Shown: positions 1 through 8,899 of the stretch, piece by piece
Layout of the letters: every line of letters starts with the position of its first letter
How positions within the stretch are numbered: position 1 is the stretch's first letter
DNA from: Homarus americanus
Taxonomy: Eukaryota > Arthropoda > Malacostraca > Decapoda > Nephropidae
Assembly (NCBI RefSeq): GCF_018991925.1
Contig: NW_024756459.1
Location: 586,148 to 650,147, forward strand
Length of the DNA stretch: 64,000 bases
Reading direction: 5' to 3'
Translations under genes and position numbers: made by a program
The notes under the pieces: generated by a model
What the model was told of the DNA's origin: nothing
The model's database searches: none
The model's input: the letters and a program-made list of their open reading frames with translations, nothing else

Positions 1-180
1 TTACAATTTATGGGATTTTGAAGGGATTTTCAGGGATATTTAGGGATTTAAAGACGATTAAAGGGATTTTTTTTAGGGATTTCATAACAAAAAATAATTG
101 GCTCTACTTTTTATTTATTTTGTTTTTAATTTCGAGTGATTAAAAAAAATACCTAAATTGTAAATAAAAAAACTGCAGAA
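1..180. repeat. AT-rich stretch with degenerate GGGATTT repeats
   Basis: A short motif close to AAGGGATTTT recurs about six times between 1 and 90 with irregular 11-17 base spacing, followed by plain A/T-rich sequence. No open frame or RNA signal is visible. Confidence 0.6.
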
Positions 181-339
181 AAAAATGAATGTGAAAAATA
201 TCAGAAGGAAAAAGACGATTTACAAACATTCGAGATTTTTTTTTTTATACATTCGAGAATTACGCAAATATTTGGGTCTTGGAGGAACTTGTAATAATAT
301 TTTGGTCATGATTTATTGTAGGAGGATTTGGAGGCTGGT

Positions 340-480
340 ATTCATATTCATTTCGTTTATTCCTCTTCCTCCTCTTCTTATTCTACTTCTTCTTCTTCCT
401 CCTCCTCCTCTACCTCCTCCTCATTCTTCTTTTCTTGTTCCTCCTTTACTTCTTTACTATCTATTCCTTCTTTTCGTCTA
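340..480. repeat. Pyrimidine-rich (TTC/TCC) tract
   Basis: Almost pure C and T with TCC and TTC trinucleotides. It leads directly into the 21-bp array that follows. Open frames across it are low-complexity Ser/Pro/Leu. Confidence 0.75.
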
Positions 481-705
481 TTCCTCTTCCCTCCGCCATT
501 CCCCGTCCCTCCTCCTCAATTCCCCGTCCCTCCTCCTCCATTCCCCGTCCCTCTCCCTCCATTCCCGTCCCTCCTCCTCGTCCCTCCTCCTCCATTCCCC
601 GTCCCTCCTCCTCCATTCCCCGTCTCTCCTCCATTCCCCGTCCCTCCTCCTCCATTCCCCGTCCCTCCTCCTCCATTCTCCGTCCCTCCTCCTCCTCCTC
701 CTCCC
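481..705. repeat. 21-bp C/T minisatellite
   Basis: About ten imperfect units around the core ATTCCCCGTCCCTCCTCC. The period is a multiple of three, so stop-free frames with a 7-residue repeat ([11 protein letters not shown]) appear in several frames and on the other strand. Length variants of TCC within units suggest slippage. Confidence 0.85.
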
Positions 706-1400
706 GTGTACCAGTTCCCCTCATCAATATTTCACCTTGTCTCTTCTCCTCCCTTGTGCCTCTCCCTTGTTCGAGTTTCCCCTCTGTGTATTGTTTATCA
801 CGTCTTCCTCCACCTCCCCTTCGCTGCTGCTGACTTGATCCTCGTCCCCTGTGTCATCGTTCACACCTTTTTGTTTGGACTTTTTTTCATCTTTTATTGG
901 ACTTTTTTTACCTTGGACTTTTTTATTATTGTCTTTTTTGGCGCCATTTTTTACCTTTTATTGGTCTTTGTTGATTTTTTTTGGTCTTTTTTACCTTTGT
1001 TATTTTTGCTTCACTTTTGACCTTTTCGCCTTTTCTGACCTTTTCTTGGCCCTTTTTAGCCATTTCCTTGACCCTCTCTGACTTTGTTTTCTGCATTTGT
1101 TGGCCTTTTATTTGTAATTTCTCTGACTTTTCCTCCATTAGGGGCATTTATCGCCTTTTCGAACAGTATATAACCGGTTTAATGCGTTTAGAACACTTTT
1201 AACCCCTTTTAAGACCTTTTCGAACATGTTTTAACCCCTTTTAAGATCTTCTAGAAAACTTTGCGACTTTTTTTTATCCATTTTAACGTTTTTAAGACTT
1301 TTTAGAACCCCTTTCGGACTTTATTCGCCTTTTCAAATTCTCTAAGATCATTTTTCTCCCCTTTTTTATCACTGCTGGGCTGCCTTGACCCTCTCATACT
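706..1400. repeat. T-rich degenerate repeat region
   Basis: Dominated by irregularly spaced variants of GACCTTTT, GGACTTTTT and TTTTAACCCCTTTTAAGA. A 32-base duplication is visible near 1197-1250. It reads as a decayed tandem array. No gene seen. Confidence 0.6.
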
Positions 1401-1437
1401 GTACAAAGAAAACGGACCTATTTTAGTATGCTATTGT

Positions 1438-1757
1438 CGTGTCTGGGATGGCTGTCTGGGTGTCTGGGATGGCTGTTTGGGTGTCTGGGATGGCTGTTTG
1501 GGTGTCTGGGATGGCTGTTTAGGTGTCTGGGATGGCTGTTTGGGTGTCTGGGATGGCTGTCTGGGTATCTGGGATGGCTGTTTGGGTGTTCGATGGCTGT
1601 CTGGGGATGGCTGTCTGGGATGGCTGTCTGGGATGGCTGTCTGGGATGGCTGTTTAGGTGTCTGGGATGGCTGTCTGGCATCTGGGAGATGGCTGTTTGG
1701 GTGTCTGGGATGGCTGTCTGGGATGGCTGCTTAGTGTCTGGGATGGCTGTCTTCGTC
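1438..1757. repeat. 21-bp minisatellite, core TCTGGGATGGCTGT
   Basis: About fifteen units of TGTCTGGGATGGCTGT followed by TTGGG or CTGGG. Some units are shortened to 12 bases (1600-1660). The stop-free frames over it on both strands are a by-product of the 21-base period. Confidence 0.9.
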
Positions 1758-1789
1758 TGAGTGTCTAGATAGGACGTGTGGTCACACCT

Positions 1790-2320
1790 CTTTTCTAACT
1801 GTGACCCTTCCATAAGTTACTTTCTAACCCTAACTCCTTGACCTTTTTTGCACACCCTTTTCTGACCTTTTTCTAAATGACTCTATTATTTCTAATTCTC
1901 TCTACCCCCCCCCTTCACCCCTTTTTTACTCTCCTCTTCTCACTCCTCAAGTATTCCCTCTTTGTTTAACCCTTTTTATTTTAATATTCCGTCGTGCGTC
2001 TTCCCTTTTCTCCCTTTAACACCCTTTTCACCCTGTTTAACCCCTCTGTTTCCCCCTTACCCCTCTCATCTGTTTTACCCCTTTATTTCCCCCTCACCTT
2101 TATCTCTCACCTGCATAACCCCTTTGTTTTCCCATCACCCTTTACCTCTCACCCTCAGGGGAGGAGGGAGGGCAATAGTCACCTCAGAGAAGAAATATGT
2201 CTGTATTGATTCCCTCCCCCTTGTCCCCCCCCCCCTGTTCCCCCTTGTTCCCTGCTCGAAATTAGCAAATGACTCTTTGGAAGTGTTTTTTCCCTATGTG
2301 TGTTTTATTGTCATTGTACG
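1790..2320. other. Pyrimidine-rich spacer, no gene seen
   Basis: T/C-rich with scattered TTAACCC and CCCCTTT motifs and two poly-C runs near 1905 and 2226. I see no supported gene. Confidence 0.5.
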
Positions 2321-2322
2321 TG

Positions 2323-2324
<2 letters not shown>

Positions 2325-2359
<35 letters not shown>
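2325..2359. repeat. (AG)n microsatellite
   Basis: About 17 uninterrupted AG units. Confidence 0.97.
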
Positions 2360-2361
<2 letters not shown>

Positions 2362-2710
2362 CCCTCCCCCTCATCTCCCTGGAGACACCTCACGCCCCTA
2401 ATTGTTCTGTTTTCACCCTACCTCTCCCTTTCTACCTCCTCTCTTCCCTCTCTGTCTTTGTTTCTATCTTCCTTCCTTCGACCGTATCCTCTCTCTCTCT
2501 CTCTCTCATTCATTTACGCTTTTTTCACTTCTCTATCTTCTCCTCCCTTATTTTCTCTCCCTCACATTCTCTCCTCGTCTTCTGTTTTATTCATCTCTTG
2601 CTTCTTCTTTCTATCTTCTTTTCTCTTTTCGTTCCTCCTTCCTGGTGTGTTTCTGTCTTGCTAATCATCCTTCATTTCTTCCTCCCTTTTACGCCTTCTC
2701 CCTTAGTATG
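2360..2710. other. Pyrimidine-rich spacer with a short (CT)n
   Basis: C/T-rich low-complexity sequence with a short (CT)n at 2489-2507. The open frames are Leu/Ser/Phe-rich and overlap in all frames, so they are not considered genes. Confidence 0.6.
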
Positions 2711-2736
2711 GGGGTGTGTGTGTGTGTGTGTGTGTG
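2711..2736. repeat. (GT)n microsatellite
   Basis: About 12 GT units preceding a G-rich stretch. Confidence 0.95.
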
Positions 2737-2829
2737 GTGGTATGGCGGGCGGGCGGTAGGTGGGTGGTGGTGGATTGGCTTATTCAGTACCTGGGTCACG
2801 TAACGTCTTCAGAAATTCGCCAACGCTGT

Positions 2830-3232
2830 CTCCTCCACACCTACACACCTCCCCCCCACACCTTCCACATCTCCCTTCACGTCTTCCACACCTCCCTCCA
2901 CATCTACACACCTCCCTCCACACCTTCTACACCTCCCTCCACACCTTCCACACCTTCCCACATCTTCCGCACCTCCACCTCCACACCCCCTCCACACCTT
3001 CTACACCTCCCCTCCACACCTTCCACACCTCCTCCACACCTTCCACACTTCCCCTCCACACCTTCCACACCTCCCTTTCACGTCTTCCACACCTCCTCAT
3101 TATTCCTCCACACACCTCCCTCCACACCCACCACACACCTTCCACATCTTCCTGCACCTCCTCCACCTTCCACACACACCTCCCTCCACACCTTCCACAC
3201 CTCCCTACACACCTGTTATCCACACCTTCACC
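2830..3232. repeat. C/A-rich minisatellite, CCACACCTTCCACACCTCC
   Basis: Units of roughly 15-21 bases made of CCACACCT and TCCACACCTTC blocks, with 12- and 9-base sub-blocks shuffled. The minus strand shows a GlyGlyVal-type low-complexity frame, which is not a protein. Confidence 0.85.
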
Positions 3233-3276
3233 TTTCCCCAATCACTTGCACAGATGCCCAAATTTCCCAGTAATAT

Positions 3277-3420
3277 GTGGAGGTGTGACCAAGAGGCAGA
3301 GGTGTAGTGGGGTGTAGGTGGTGTTGTGGGTGTAGTGAAGGGGGTGTAGTGGTAGGGAGGGGGGTACTGTGGGTGTAGTGGGGTGTGGGTGTAGAAGTGT
3401 GGATGGTGGAGGTGTGACGA
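3277..3420. repeat. GGTGTAGTG-rich degenerate repeat
   Basis: Repeated GGTGTAGTGGGGTGTAG. This is close to the reverse complement of the adjacent C/A-rich array, so the pair 2830-3232 and 3277-3420 could fold back. Confidence 0.65.
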
Positions 3421-3510
3421 GGTACAGGAAGCAATTTAGAGGTGTCAGATACGAGCGACACAGACAGGTATATCGTCCCCACCTGTTCCCTTACACTTGC
3501 CTACCTCCAT

Positions 3511-3575
3511 GGTTAGAGAAAGGGGGGGAGGGGTGGTAGGAGGGAGGGAGAGAGGGGTGGTAGGAGGGAGGGAAG
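3511..3575. repeat. Purine-rich GGGAGG repeat
   Basis: Tandem GGTAGGAGGGAGGGAGAGAGG, two copies of about 32 bases. Confidence 0.7.
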
Positions 3576-3748
3576 GCTAGGATCATCTGCAGAAGGAAAA
3601 GATGAAGGAAGTATCACCCCCGAGAGAAGGAAATGGAAGGGGAACCTCAGTGTGTGTTAGTTATGGTTTGTGGTATTTATTGTTCTTGTTTTTGTTTGGT
3701 TTTCTCTAATTTATTCATATATTTCCTCTTCTTCGTTTTGGTCTTATT

Positions 3749-3803
3749 TTTCTTTTCCTTCCTTCCTTCCTGCTTGCCTGCCTTCCTGCCTTCCTTCCTT
3801 CCA
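3749..3803. repeat. (CCTT)n with CCTG variants
   Basis: TTCC tetranucleotide run interrupted by GCCTGCC, immediately upstream of the candidate exon at 3864. Confidence 0.85.
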
Positions 3804-3863
3804 CCATCATCACCACTATCAACGTATAATAATCTAAAATATTTCCTCCATTTTAATTTCCAG

Positions 3864-3902
3864 GTATGTTGCATCAAGCTGTATGGTGACGCGACAGTGG
3901 TG
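3864..3902 (+). CDS. Candidate 39-nt microexon (speculative)
   Basis: A pyrimidine-rich stretch ends in TTTAATTTCCAG at 3863. After 39 bases the sequence reads GTGAGT from 3903, a consensus splice donor. The enclosed 13 codons are open in phase 0 and read VCCIKLYGDATVV. Composition is balanced, unlike the repeats on both sides. I do not recognise the peptide. Good splice consensus at both ends of so short a segment could be chance, and no flanking exon is visible. Nothing is claimed about function. Confidence 0.15.
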
Positions 3903-3904
3903 GT

Positions 3905-4055
3905 GAGTAGAAACAGATTTATTCGAGTTTAATAGTTTTTTTTCATCGTGTTATTAACGAGACAAAAAATATTACAAAAATACTGAAGGAAATCAAAATA
4001 TATTCACCGGTATTGTCCCTTACCAGCCATCTTATCCCTATATGTCGAAGTGGTT
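3905..4055. other. AT-rich unique spacer
   Basis: No repeat or gene signal seen. Confidence 0.5.
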
Positions 4056-4099
4056 GTTTATTTTATTTTATTTTATTTTATTTTATTTTATTTTATTTT
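4056..4099. repeat. (TTTTA)n pentanucleotide microsatellite
   Basis: About eight perfect units ending in a short T run. Confidence 0.95.
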
Positions 4100-4460
4100 T
4101 TTCGAGCGTCGTTGACTCCTACTTGGAGATACAATCATTCGAACTGAAACGACCTGATAACTGTGTAATTGTGTTGGTATTTTTGATGGAAATGTTTGAG
4201 TCGTGTGAGAAAAACGTGTTACAGGTACAGTAATTTGAAGTTTTGTATCATTTTGTAATAATATCAAAATTTGGTTGCCTTTAGGGGAGGGAGGAGGTGT
4301 TTATGAATTTTATTTTTATTTATTTATTTTTTTCCCGCGTTTTTTGGGGGGGTTATTTGTTTTTGGTTTTCCCGCGTTTTGTGAGGTATTTTCTCGCGTT
4401 AAGGGGTAGTTTTGGGGCACATTTATCCGTGTTTAAGGGGTTTAGTTTTAGGGTGTCTTA
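4100..4460. other. Unique spacer with repeated CCCGCGTTTT
   Basis: Mostly unique sequence. CCCGCGTTTT occurs twice (about 4335 and 4370) with a further CTCGCGTT near 4393, so a short decayed repeat is possible. No gene seen. Confidence 0.5.
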
Positions 4461-4463
4461 GTG

Positions 4464-4670
4464 ATAATGGGTGTTAGTGGTGAGGTGGATGGTGGTAGTA
4501 GTGGTGATGATGGTGGTGAGGAGGATAGTGAAAGTGGTGATGAAAAGAGTGATGGTGGTAGTAGTACTGAGGAGGAGGAGGATGGTATAGTAGTAGTGAT
4601 GATGGTGGTGGATGTGATGATGGTGGTGGTGAGGGTAGTGGTGGTGGTGGGAGGAATGTGTTTGTGTGGT
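4464..4670. repeat. GGT/GAT-rich degenerate trinucleotide tract
   Basis: Interrupted GGTGATGATGGTGGT-type units. Open in two frames only because of composition. Confidence 0.75.
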
Positions 4671-4721
4671 TGATATTGGAGATAGTGAAGGCGAGGGGAG
4701 TGCCTTCACTGATGTGTAAAG

Positions 4722-4925
4722 GGAGATAGATGGAGGGAGGAAGGGAGGGGTTGGGTGAGGGAGATAGGCGGAGGGAGGGAGGTGTTGGGCGAGGGAGAAC
4801 TTGAGGGAGATAGACGGAGGGAGGAAGGGGTTGAGTGAGGGAGATAGACGGAGGGAGGGAGGGAGGGGTTGAGTGAGGGAGAGAGGGAGGGGTTGACTGA
4901 GGGAGAGAGAGAGGGATTCTCTGTC
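4722..4925. repeat. Purine-rich minisatellite, GGAGGGAGG...GTTGAGTGAGGG
   Basis: About six units of 20-40 bases sharing AGATAGACGGAGGGAGG and GGGGTTGAGTGAGGG. Confidence 0.8.
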
Positions 4926-5135
4926 TCTCTCATGACCCAAGAACCAGAGGTAATCCCGCAGAAAATGAAGGTCTTAGCGGTACAGTCTCAAGCGTAATCT
5001 GACTCCCTATTGGATCCCTTTTGGTTGGGTTCAGATCCTCTTGTTAATTCCCCGGGCTTAAAGTTCTTGGCCTTTGAGAAGTGATTCTTTAATCAGTGGA
5101 ATATTTTTAATGTCTGTTTTTGGTGGTCTGTCAGT

Positions 5136-5340
5136 ATGTGTCTCTGTCTATCTGTCCATCTGTATGTATGTATGTACTCTATGTGTCTGTGTATGTATCT
5201 GTATCTGTCTGTCTGTCCATCTGTATGTATGTACTGTATGTGTCTGTGTATGTATGTGTCTCTGTCTATCTGTCCATCTGTATGTATGTATGTACTCTAT
5301 GTGTCTGTGTATGTATCTGTATCTGTCTGTCTGTCCATCC
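5136..5340. repeat. 119-bp duplication built from GTCT/GTAT tetramers
   Basis: TCTCTGTCTATCTGTCCATC begins at about 5141 and again at about 5260, with the intervening GTATGTATGTACTCTATG block also repeated. The whole tract is a decayed (TCTG)/(GTAT) microsatellite with a higher-order 119-bp period. Confidence 0.8.
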
Positions 5341-5357
5341 CAAGGATATCGCGAAGT

Positions 5358-5432
5358 TTTGGGATGCGCCATGCTCAAACCAGCGTACCATAAGACAGGA
5401 AACGAGCGCTCTAGCCACTCAGCCACCGCACC
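5358..5432 (-). mobile_element. tRNA-like element (SINE head), minus strand
   Basis: Read on the minus strand, TGGCTGAGTGG at 5425-5415 is a perfect match to the Pol III A-box (TGGCNNAGTGG). About 45 bases on, GGTTTGAGCAT at 5381-5371 matches the B-box at 8 of 11 positions. The flanks GGGGTGC and GCATCCC could pair as a 7-bp acceptor-like stem with one G-T wobble, but the spacing to the D-arm is off by one or two bases. This fits a degenerate tRNA-derived SINE head of the Ser/Leu type rather than a working tRNA. It resembles the head at 17001. Confidence 0.5.
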
Positions 5433-5763
5433 CCAGTTATGTCTGTCGAAGAGGAAGTGAAATAAACACGAGAGGGGACTGAGAGTGAAGGGAATGTGAT
5501 GATTTGAAGTGAACGAGGAAGTGGTCTAAGATGGTCTCGCGGGAGTCGAGACGTTTGCCTGAATTCATTAACTTATTAAATGAGTTTTTTTGCTTTTAAC
5601 GTTGAGATGATGTAACTCTTATCTATAACTGGGGGAAGGTAAATTAACTGAGAGGTAAATTAACTGAAGGAGCTGTTATGTGGGAGTAAATTAGTCATTA
5701 ATGAAAGAAATTAGCACTAGGTAACCACAGGAGTTCGTTCGGTTAAAAGTGGAAAAATATTGA
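5433..5763. other. Unique spacer, no gene seen
   Basis: Balanced composition. GGTAAATTAACTGA is duplicated near 5637-5670. No supported gene. Confidence 0.5.
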
Positions 5764-5851
5764 TTAGGTTAGGTTTGGTTAGGTTTGGTTAGGTTAGGTT
5801 AGGTTAGGTTTGGTTTGGTTTGGTTTGGTTTGGTTTGGTTAGGTTAGGTTA
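5764..5851 (+). repeat. Interstitial TTAGG/TTTGG repeat block
   Basis: Pentamers AGGTT interspersed with TGGTT variants, about 17 units. TTAGG is the arthropod telomere unit. Confidence 0.9.
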
Positions 5852-6024
5852 TCGAAGTAAATGATGAAATAGACTTCAAAAGGGAAAGAAAAATATAAGG
5901 ATATAAACTTTTTGGAAACTAAATTTGACAATAACTTAAGAATTTTGGTGTTGAGTTTTGTAAAAGTTTTCTTGGGTAAATAGAACAAAGACGTGACCAA
6001 AACTGTCCTAAGGAAAGTGTGTCT

Positions 6025-6129
6025 GGTTAGGTTAGGTTAGTTTAGTTTAGTTTAGTTTAGTTTAGTTTAGGTTAGGTTAGGTTAGGTTAGGTTAGGTTAG
6101 GTTAGGTTAGGTTAGGTTAGGTTAGGTTA
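6025..6129 (+). repeat. Interstitial TTAGG block with TTTAG variant core
   Basis: About 21 pentamers: a few AGGTT units, then six TTTAG variants, then a clean run of TTAGG. The variants are clustered, indicating local amplification. Confidence 0.92.
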
Positions 6130-6245
6130 AGTGAAACACGCCGAGGAATTAATTGTGTGAAGCGGCGTGTTAGATTAAGTTAGGTTATATTAGGTTAAGT
6201 TAAGTGAAACACGCCAAGGAATTAATTATCTGTGGCGGTGTGGGA
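6129..6245 (+). repeat. Duplicated hairpin next to the TTAGG block
   Basis: AAGTGAAACACGCC followed by GGAATTAATT occurs at about 6129 and 6204. In the first copy AACACGCCG pairs with CGGCGTGTT as a perfect 9-bp inverted repeat with a 19-base loop. In the second the arms are ACACGCC and GGCGGTGT, still nearly complementary. Confidence 0.65.
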
Positions 6246-6328
6246 AAAAGTAGGCTCTGTAAGTTAGTTAAGGGAAGTAAATTACACATTAATGAACTAA
6301 ATTACCTCTGCCTTGCCAATGGTGTCCG

Positions 6329-6462
6329 CAAGTTGGAGGTGAGAGAGGGGGGAAGGTGGGTGGGGGGGTGAGATGGTGGGAGGGAAGGTAGGTAGGAGGG
6401 AGGGTGGGAGGGAAGGTAGGAAGGTGAGAGGAGGGAAGGAGAGGAGGTGAGAAGGAAGGAGC
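6329..6462. repeat. G-rich GGGAGGGAAGGTAGG repeat
   Basis: Multiple runs of three or more G on the plus strand, with potential for G-quadruplexes. Imperfect units about 10-20 bases long. Confidence 0.75.
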
Positions 6463-6536
6463 AAGTTGGCGCGGCACAGAGACTGGTCTGGCATCAATAT
6501 TATTAATTCACTGGATGTTATCTATGTTCCCAGAGT

Positions 6537-6589
<53 letters not shown>
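6537..6589 (+). repeat. (CA)n microsatellite flanking a retroelement tail
   Basis: About 26 CA units ending exactly where the truncated retroelement copy begins. Confidence 0.97.
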
Positions 6590-6590
<1 letters not shown>

Positions 6591-6800
6591 GTATTCACTC
6601 CCAGTAAATACTACTTCTTGCACTGTCACTATGTTGAAATGCACTGTAGTTTGAGCTTCCCCCCATCTAAGTTATTATATGTCTTATTTGTGTCACTTAT
6701 GTTACTTGTATATTATTTGTAATTCGTAACCCATTCCCCAAATATGTAAACTGTATATTTTCAGCCTTCTGGCTGCCAAGCTCTTTCAATAAACCGTTAA
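6591..6800 (+). mobile_element. Non-LTR retrotransposon 3' end, copy 1
   Basis: A 210-base segment matches the minus-strand element at 50632-51308 over its whole length, including GTATTCACTCCCAGT near the start, ACTGTCACTATGTTGAAATG in the middle and TATATTTTCAGCCTTCTGGC near the end. It finishes TTTCAATAAACCGTTAAT, followed by (ATT)n and (AC)n. It is 5'-truncated right after (CA)n, within the last codons of the open frame. Truncation at the 5' end and a microsatellite tail are normal for elements copied by target-primed reverse transcription. Confidence 0.8.
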
Positions 6801-6813
6801 TTATTATTATTAT

Positions 6814-6862
<49 letters not shown>
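6800..6862 (+). repeat. Compound (ATT)n(AC)n(AT)n tail
   Basis: Six ATT units, about 17 AC units, then a short AT run. The ATT part is probably the tail of the element before it. Confidence 0.92.
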
Positions 6863-6889
6863 ACGTCTCTACCACACACACACACCATG

Positions 6890-7015
6890 CCTGTATACCA
6901 CTATCACCACAACCTCAGCAACATCAACCACAAGTCACCACCACCACAACATCTACAAGTCACCATCACAACAACAATCCTCATCATTTCACTAGTCCTC
7001 AACCCCCTACAGGTA
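6890..7015. repeat. CAC/CAA-rich degenerate repeat
   Basis: ACCACAAGTCACCA-type units with CAACAACA runs. No gene. Confidence 0.6.
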
Positions 7016-7091
7016 ACCGAGAGAGAGAGAGATTAGGGCAGTAGGAAATATGGGTCAGTCAGTCTGGCCTCCATGAATGAGTGGCGACACC

Positions 7092-7345
7092 CACCCCCCC
7101 CCCCAAATGGTGGTGGTGGTGGCGGCTCCCCCCTCTCCTTCCCCTTACTTCTCCTCCATCCTTTCCCCTGTCTCCCCCCTTACATCTCGTCCCTCCTTCT
7201 CCCTCTCCTGCCCTCCTTCCCACTTGTCTCCTCCCTCTTACCTCACCTCCCCTTTCTCCCTCTCCTCCTTCCCCCTTACTTCTCCCTTCCTTATCCCCTC
7301 CCCTTGCCTCCTTTCCCTCCTACCCCCTCTCCTCTGTTTTAATCT
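7092..7345. repeat. Pyrimidine-rich CCCTCC tract
   Basis: Low-complexity C/T sequence open in all three plus frames. Not coding. Confidence 0.8.
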
Positions 7346-7477
7346 AATGATGTTAGTTTTACCTTTCGTGTTAATTTACTCACATCCGTTTATTGGTATG
7401 TTAACGAAATCATATCCGTGTGTTAAATTGACCTACTCTTGTTAACTCGTATAAAATTCGTATGTTAAATTGACCTA

Positions 7478-7530
7478 CTTGTATGTTATTGTTGTTAATA
7501 TTGTTGTTGTTATTGCTGTTGTTGTTGTGG
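7478..7530. repeat. Imperfect (GTT)n
   Basis: GTTGTTGTTATTGCTGTTGTTG-like run, akin to the satellite at 27.2-30.5 kb. Confidence 0.8.
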
Positions 7531-7595
7531 TGGATTTCGTTAGTATGGCGCGTCTAATGTTATTCCTCTGCCAGAGTCGATAGTTGCCTCGGGTG

Positions 7596-7609
7596 CCGAT
7601 AGATGGCGC
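7596..7609 (+). promoter_or_regulatory. CTCF-like motif
   Basis: CCGATAGATGGCGC fits the CTCF core consensus CCASYAGRKGGCRS at 12 of 14 positions and lies in a short, relatively CpG-containing unique patch. Motif only; binding is not shown. Confidence 0.25.
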
Positions 7610-7677
7610 GAGAATGCAGTGCTCTTAATTTAACTCGATTAATTTGTTCTCCAGTTCGTTTTAATAGTTTTTTTTTG

Positions 7678-7945
7678 ATAACTTTCGAATGCAAGTTGTT
7701 TACGTAAATGAGTAAATGAAGCCTGGGTATTTTTAGTTGTGCTAGTTCCCGCTAGAAGGCTTCAGAATGCTCTTGTTTACAATTGAAGCCCTGTGTACGT
7801 AATTAAATAGATAACTTACGAATACAAATTGCTTGCGTAAATGAAGCCTTAGTATTTTCAGTTGTATTTGGTCCCGCTAGAAGGCTTCAGAATGCTCGTT
7901 TACATAATTGAAGCCCCGTTTGAAGCCCTGTGTACGTAAATAAAA
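7678..7945. repeat. 133-bp tandem duplication with GAAGCC inverted motif
   Basis: Two diverged copies starting at ATAACTT (7678 and 7811), each with GTAAATGAAGCC, CCCGCTAGAAGGCTTCAGAA and TTGAAGCCC. GAAGCC and GGCTTC inside each copy can pair, so each unit is a potential hairpin. Confidence 0.75.
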
Positions 7946-7971
7946 CCCCGTTCTATTCAACATATACATCA

Positions 7972-8013
7972 GAAGGCTTCAGAGTCTTTTACTATACATA
8001 TATGAAGCCTTTT
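7972..8013. repeat. Inverted repeat AAGGCTTCA / TGAAGCCTT
   Basis: Perfect 9-bp arms separated by about 23 bases. It continues the GAAGCC theme of the duplication just upstream. Confidence 0.6.
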
Positions 8014-8123
8014 GCGTCCGTAGTCCCAACAGTTCATAATAAATGGCTCGAGGAAAAAATTTTCACCCCTATAGAAGACGTTGGTGGTAATAACACTGTA
8101 TTGATATCCAGGCAGTGTGGCCA

Positions 8124-8213
8124 AGGTTAGGTTAGGTTAGGCTAGGCTAGGCTAGGCTAGGTGAGGTTAGGTTAGGTTAGGTTAGGTTAGGTGAGGTGAG
8201 GTGAGGTGAGGTG
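8124..8213 (+). repeat. Interstitial TTAGG block with CTAGG and TGAGG variants
   Basis: Eighteen pentamers in runs: TTAGG, then CTAGG, then TTAGG, then TGAGG. Each variant is clustered. Confidence 0.92.
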
Positions 8214-8254
8214 ATCGAGGATAGTCGACGAAAATAGCAGACTCGGGTTCTGCT

Positions 8255-8313
8255 ATTATTATTATTATTATTATTATTATTGGTAGTAGGAGTGTTTACT
8301 ACTACTACTACTT

Positions 8314-8350
<37 letters not shown>

Positions 8351-8362
8351 TACTACTTTTTT
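8255..8362 (+). repeat. (ATT)n then (CTA)n microsatellites
   Basis: (ATT)n at about 8256-8282 and (CTA)n with TTC interruptions at 8297-8356. The second belongs to the 172-bp duplicated block. Confidence 0.9.
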
Positions 8363-8467
8363 TAATAGCCTTCAACCTCCCCTTATAGCCATACCTTCGC
8401 CACCATTTTATTACCTTAAAATTAAATATCCTAATACATAAGTAGCTATCTATCTGTGTTAAATTAG
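8297..8467. repeat. 172-bp duplicated block, copy 1
   Basis: (CTA)n followed by TTTTTTTAATAGCCTTCAAC and CCTTATAGCCAT, ending CTAATACATAAGTAG. It matches 8597-8769 almost base for base outside the microsatellite. Confidence 0.85.
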
Positions 8468-8596
8468 TTGAGCCGCGAATCGATGCGGCATTCGGTGACT
8501 GCTAGCAGCCTCATAGTCGATATCTGCAGCAGTTGACGGAGTAGGGGCAGAAGCTCTCGTTCCCCTGAGGCAGAGCAAAAGCCGACCGAAGGAGAA
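8468..8596. other. Unique spacer between duplicated blocks
   Basis: Balanced-composition 130 bases. TTCGGT near its start and ACCGAA near its end could pair, and GCCGC/GCGGC forms a small hairpin at 8472-8490. On the minus strand it is open for about 43 codons running into a poly-Ser frame over the (CTA)n. I do not recognise it. Confidence 0.4.
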
Positions 8597-8597
8597 G

Positions 8598-8651
<54 letters not shown>

Positions 8652-8769
8652 TACTACTTTTTTTTAATAGCCTCCAACCTCCCCTTATAGCCATGCCTTC
8701 GCCACCATTTTATTACCTTAAAATTAAATATCCTAATACATAAGTAGATATCCTAACTGTGTTGAGTTA
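8597..8769. repeat. 172-bp duplicated block, copy 2
   Basis: Second copy of the 8297-8467 block with a longer (CTA)n. Few substitutions, so the duplication is recent. Confidence 0.85.
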
Positions 8770-8842
8770 GTACTCATTAATTGCAATCAAATTTAGTTAA
8801 TCTGGAGTCGTAACAGTGGTGTGAGTGGGAGGGTGTTTGAGA

Positions 8843-8844
<2 letters not shown>

Positions 8845-8897
<53 letters not shown>
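8845..8897. repeat. (CT)n microsatellite
   Basis: About 26 CT units. Confidence 0.97.

Positions 8898-8898
<1 letters not shown>

Positions 8899-8899
<1 letters not shown>

Noticed and set aside
4458..4940. 160-codon His/Leu/Pro-rich minus frame
   Set aside because: Spans two unrelated low-complexity repeats (GGT-rich and GGAGGG-rich).
5764..6129. A true chromosome end
   Set aside because: TTAGG runs are short, interrupted, of both orientations across the window, and flanked by unique sequence on both sides.
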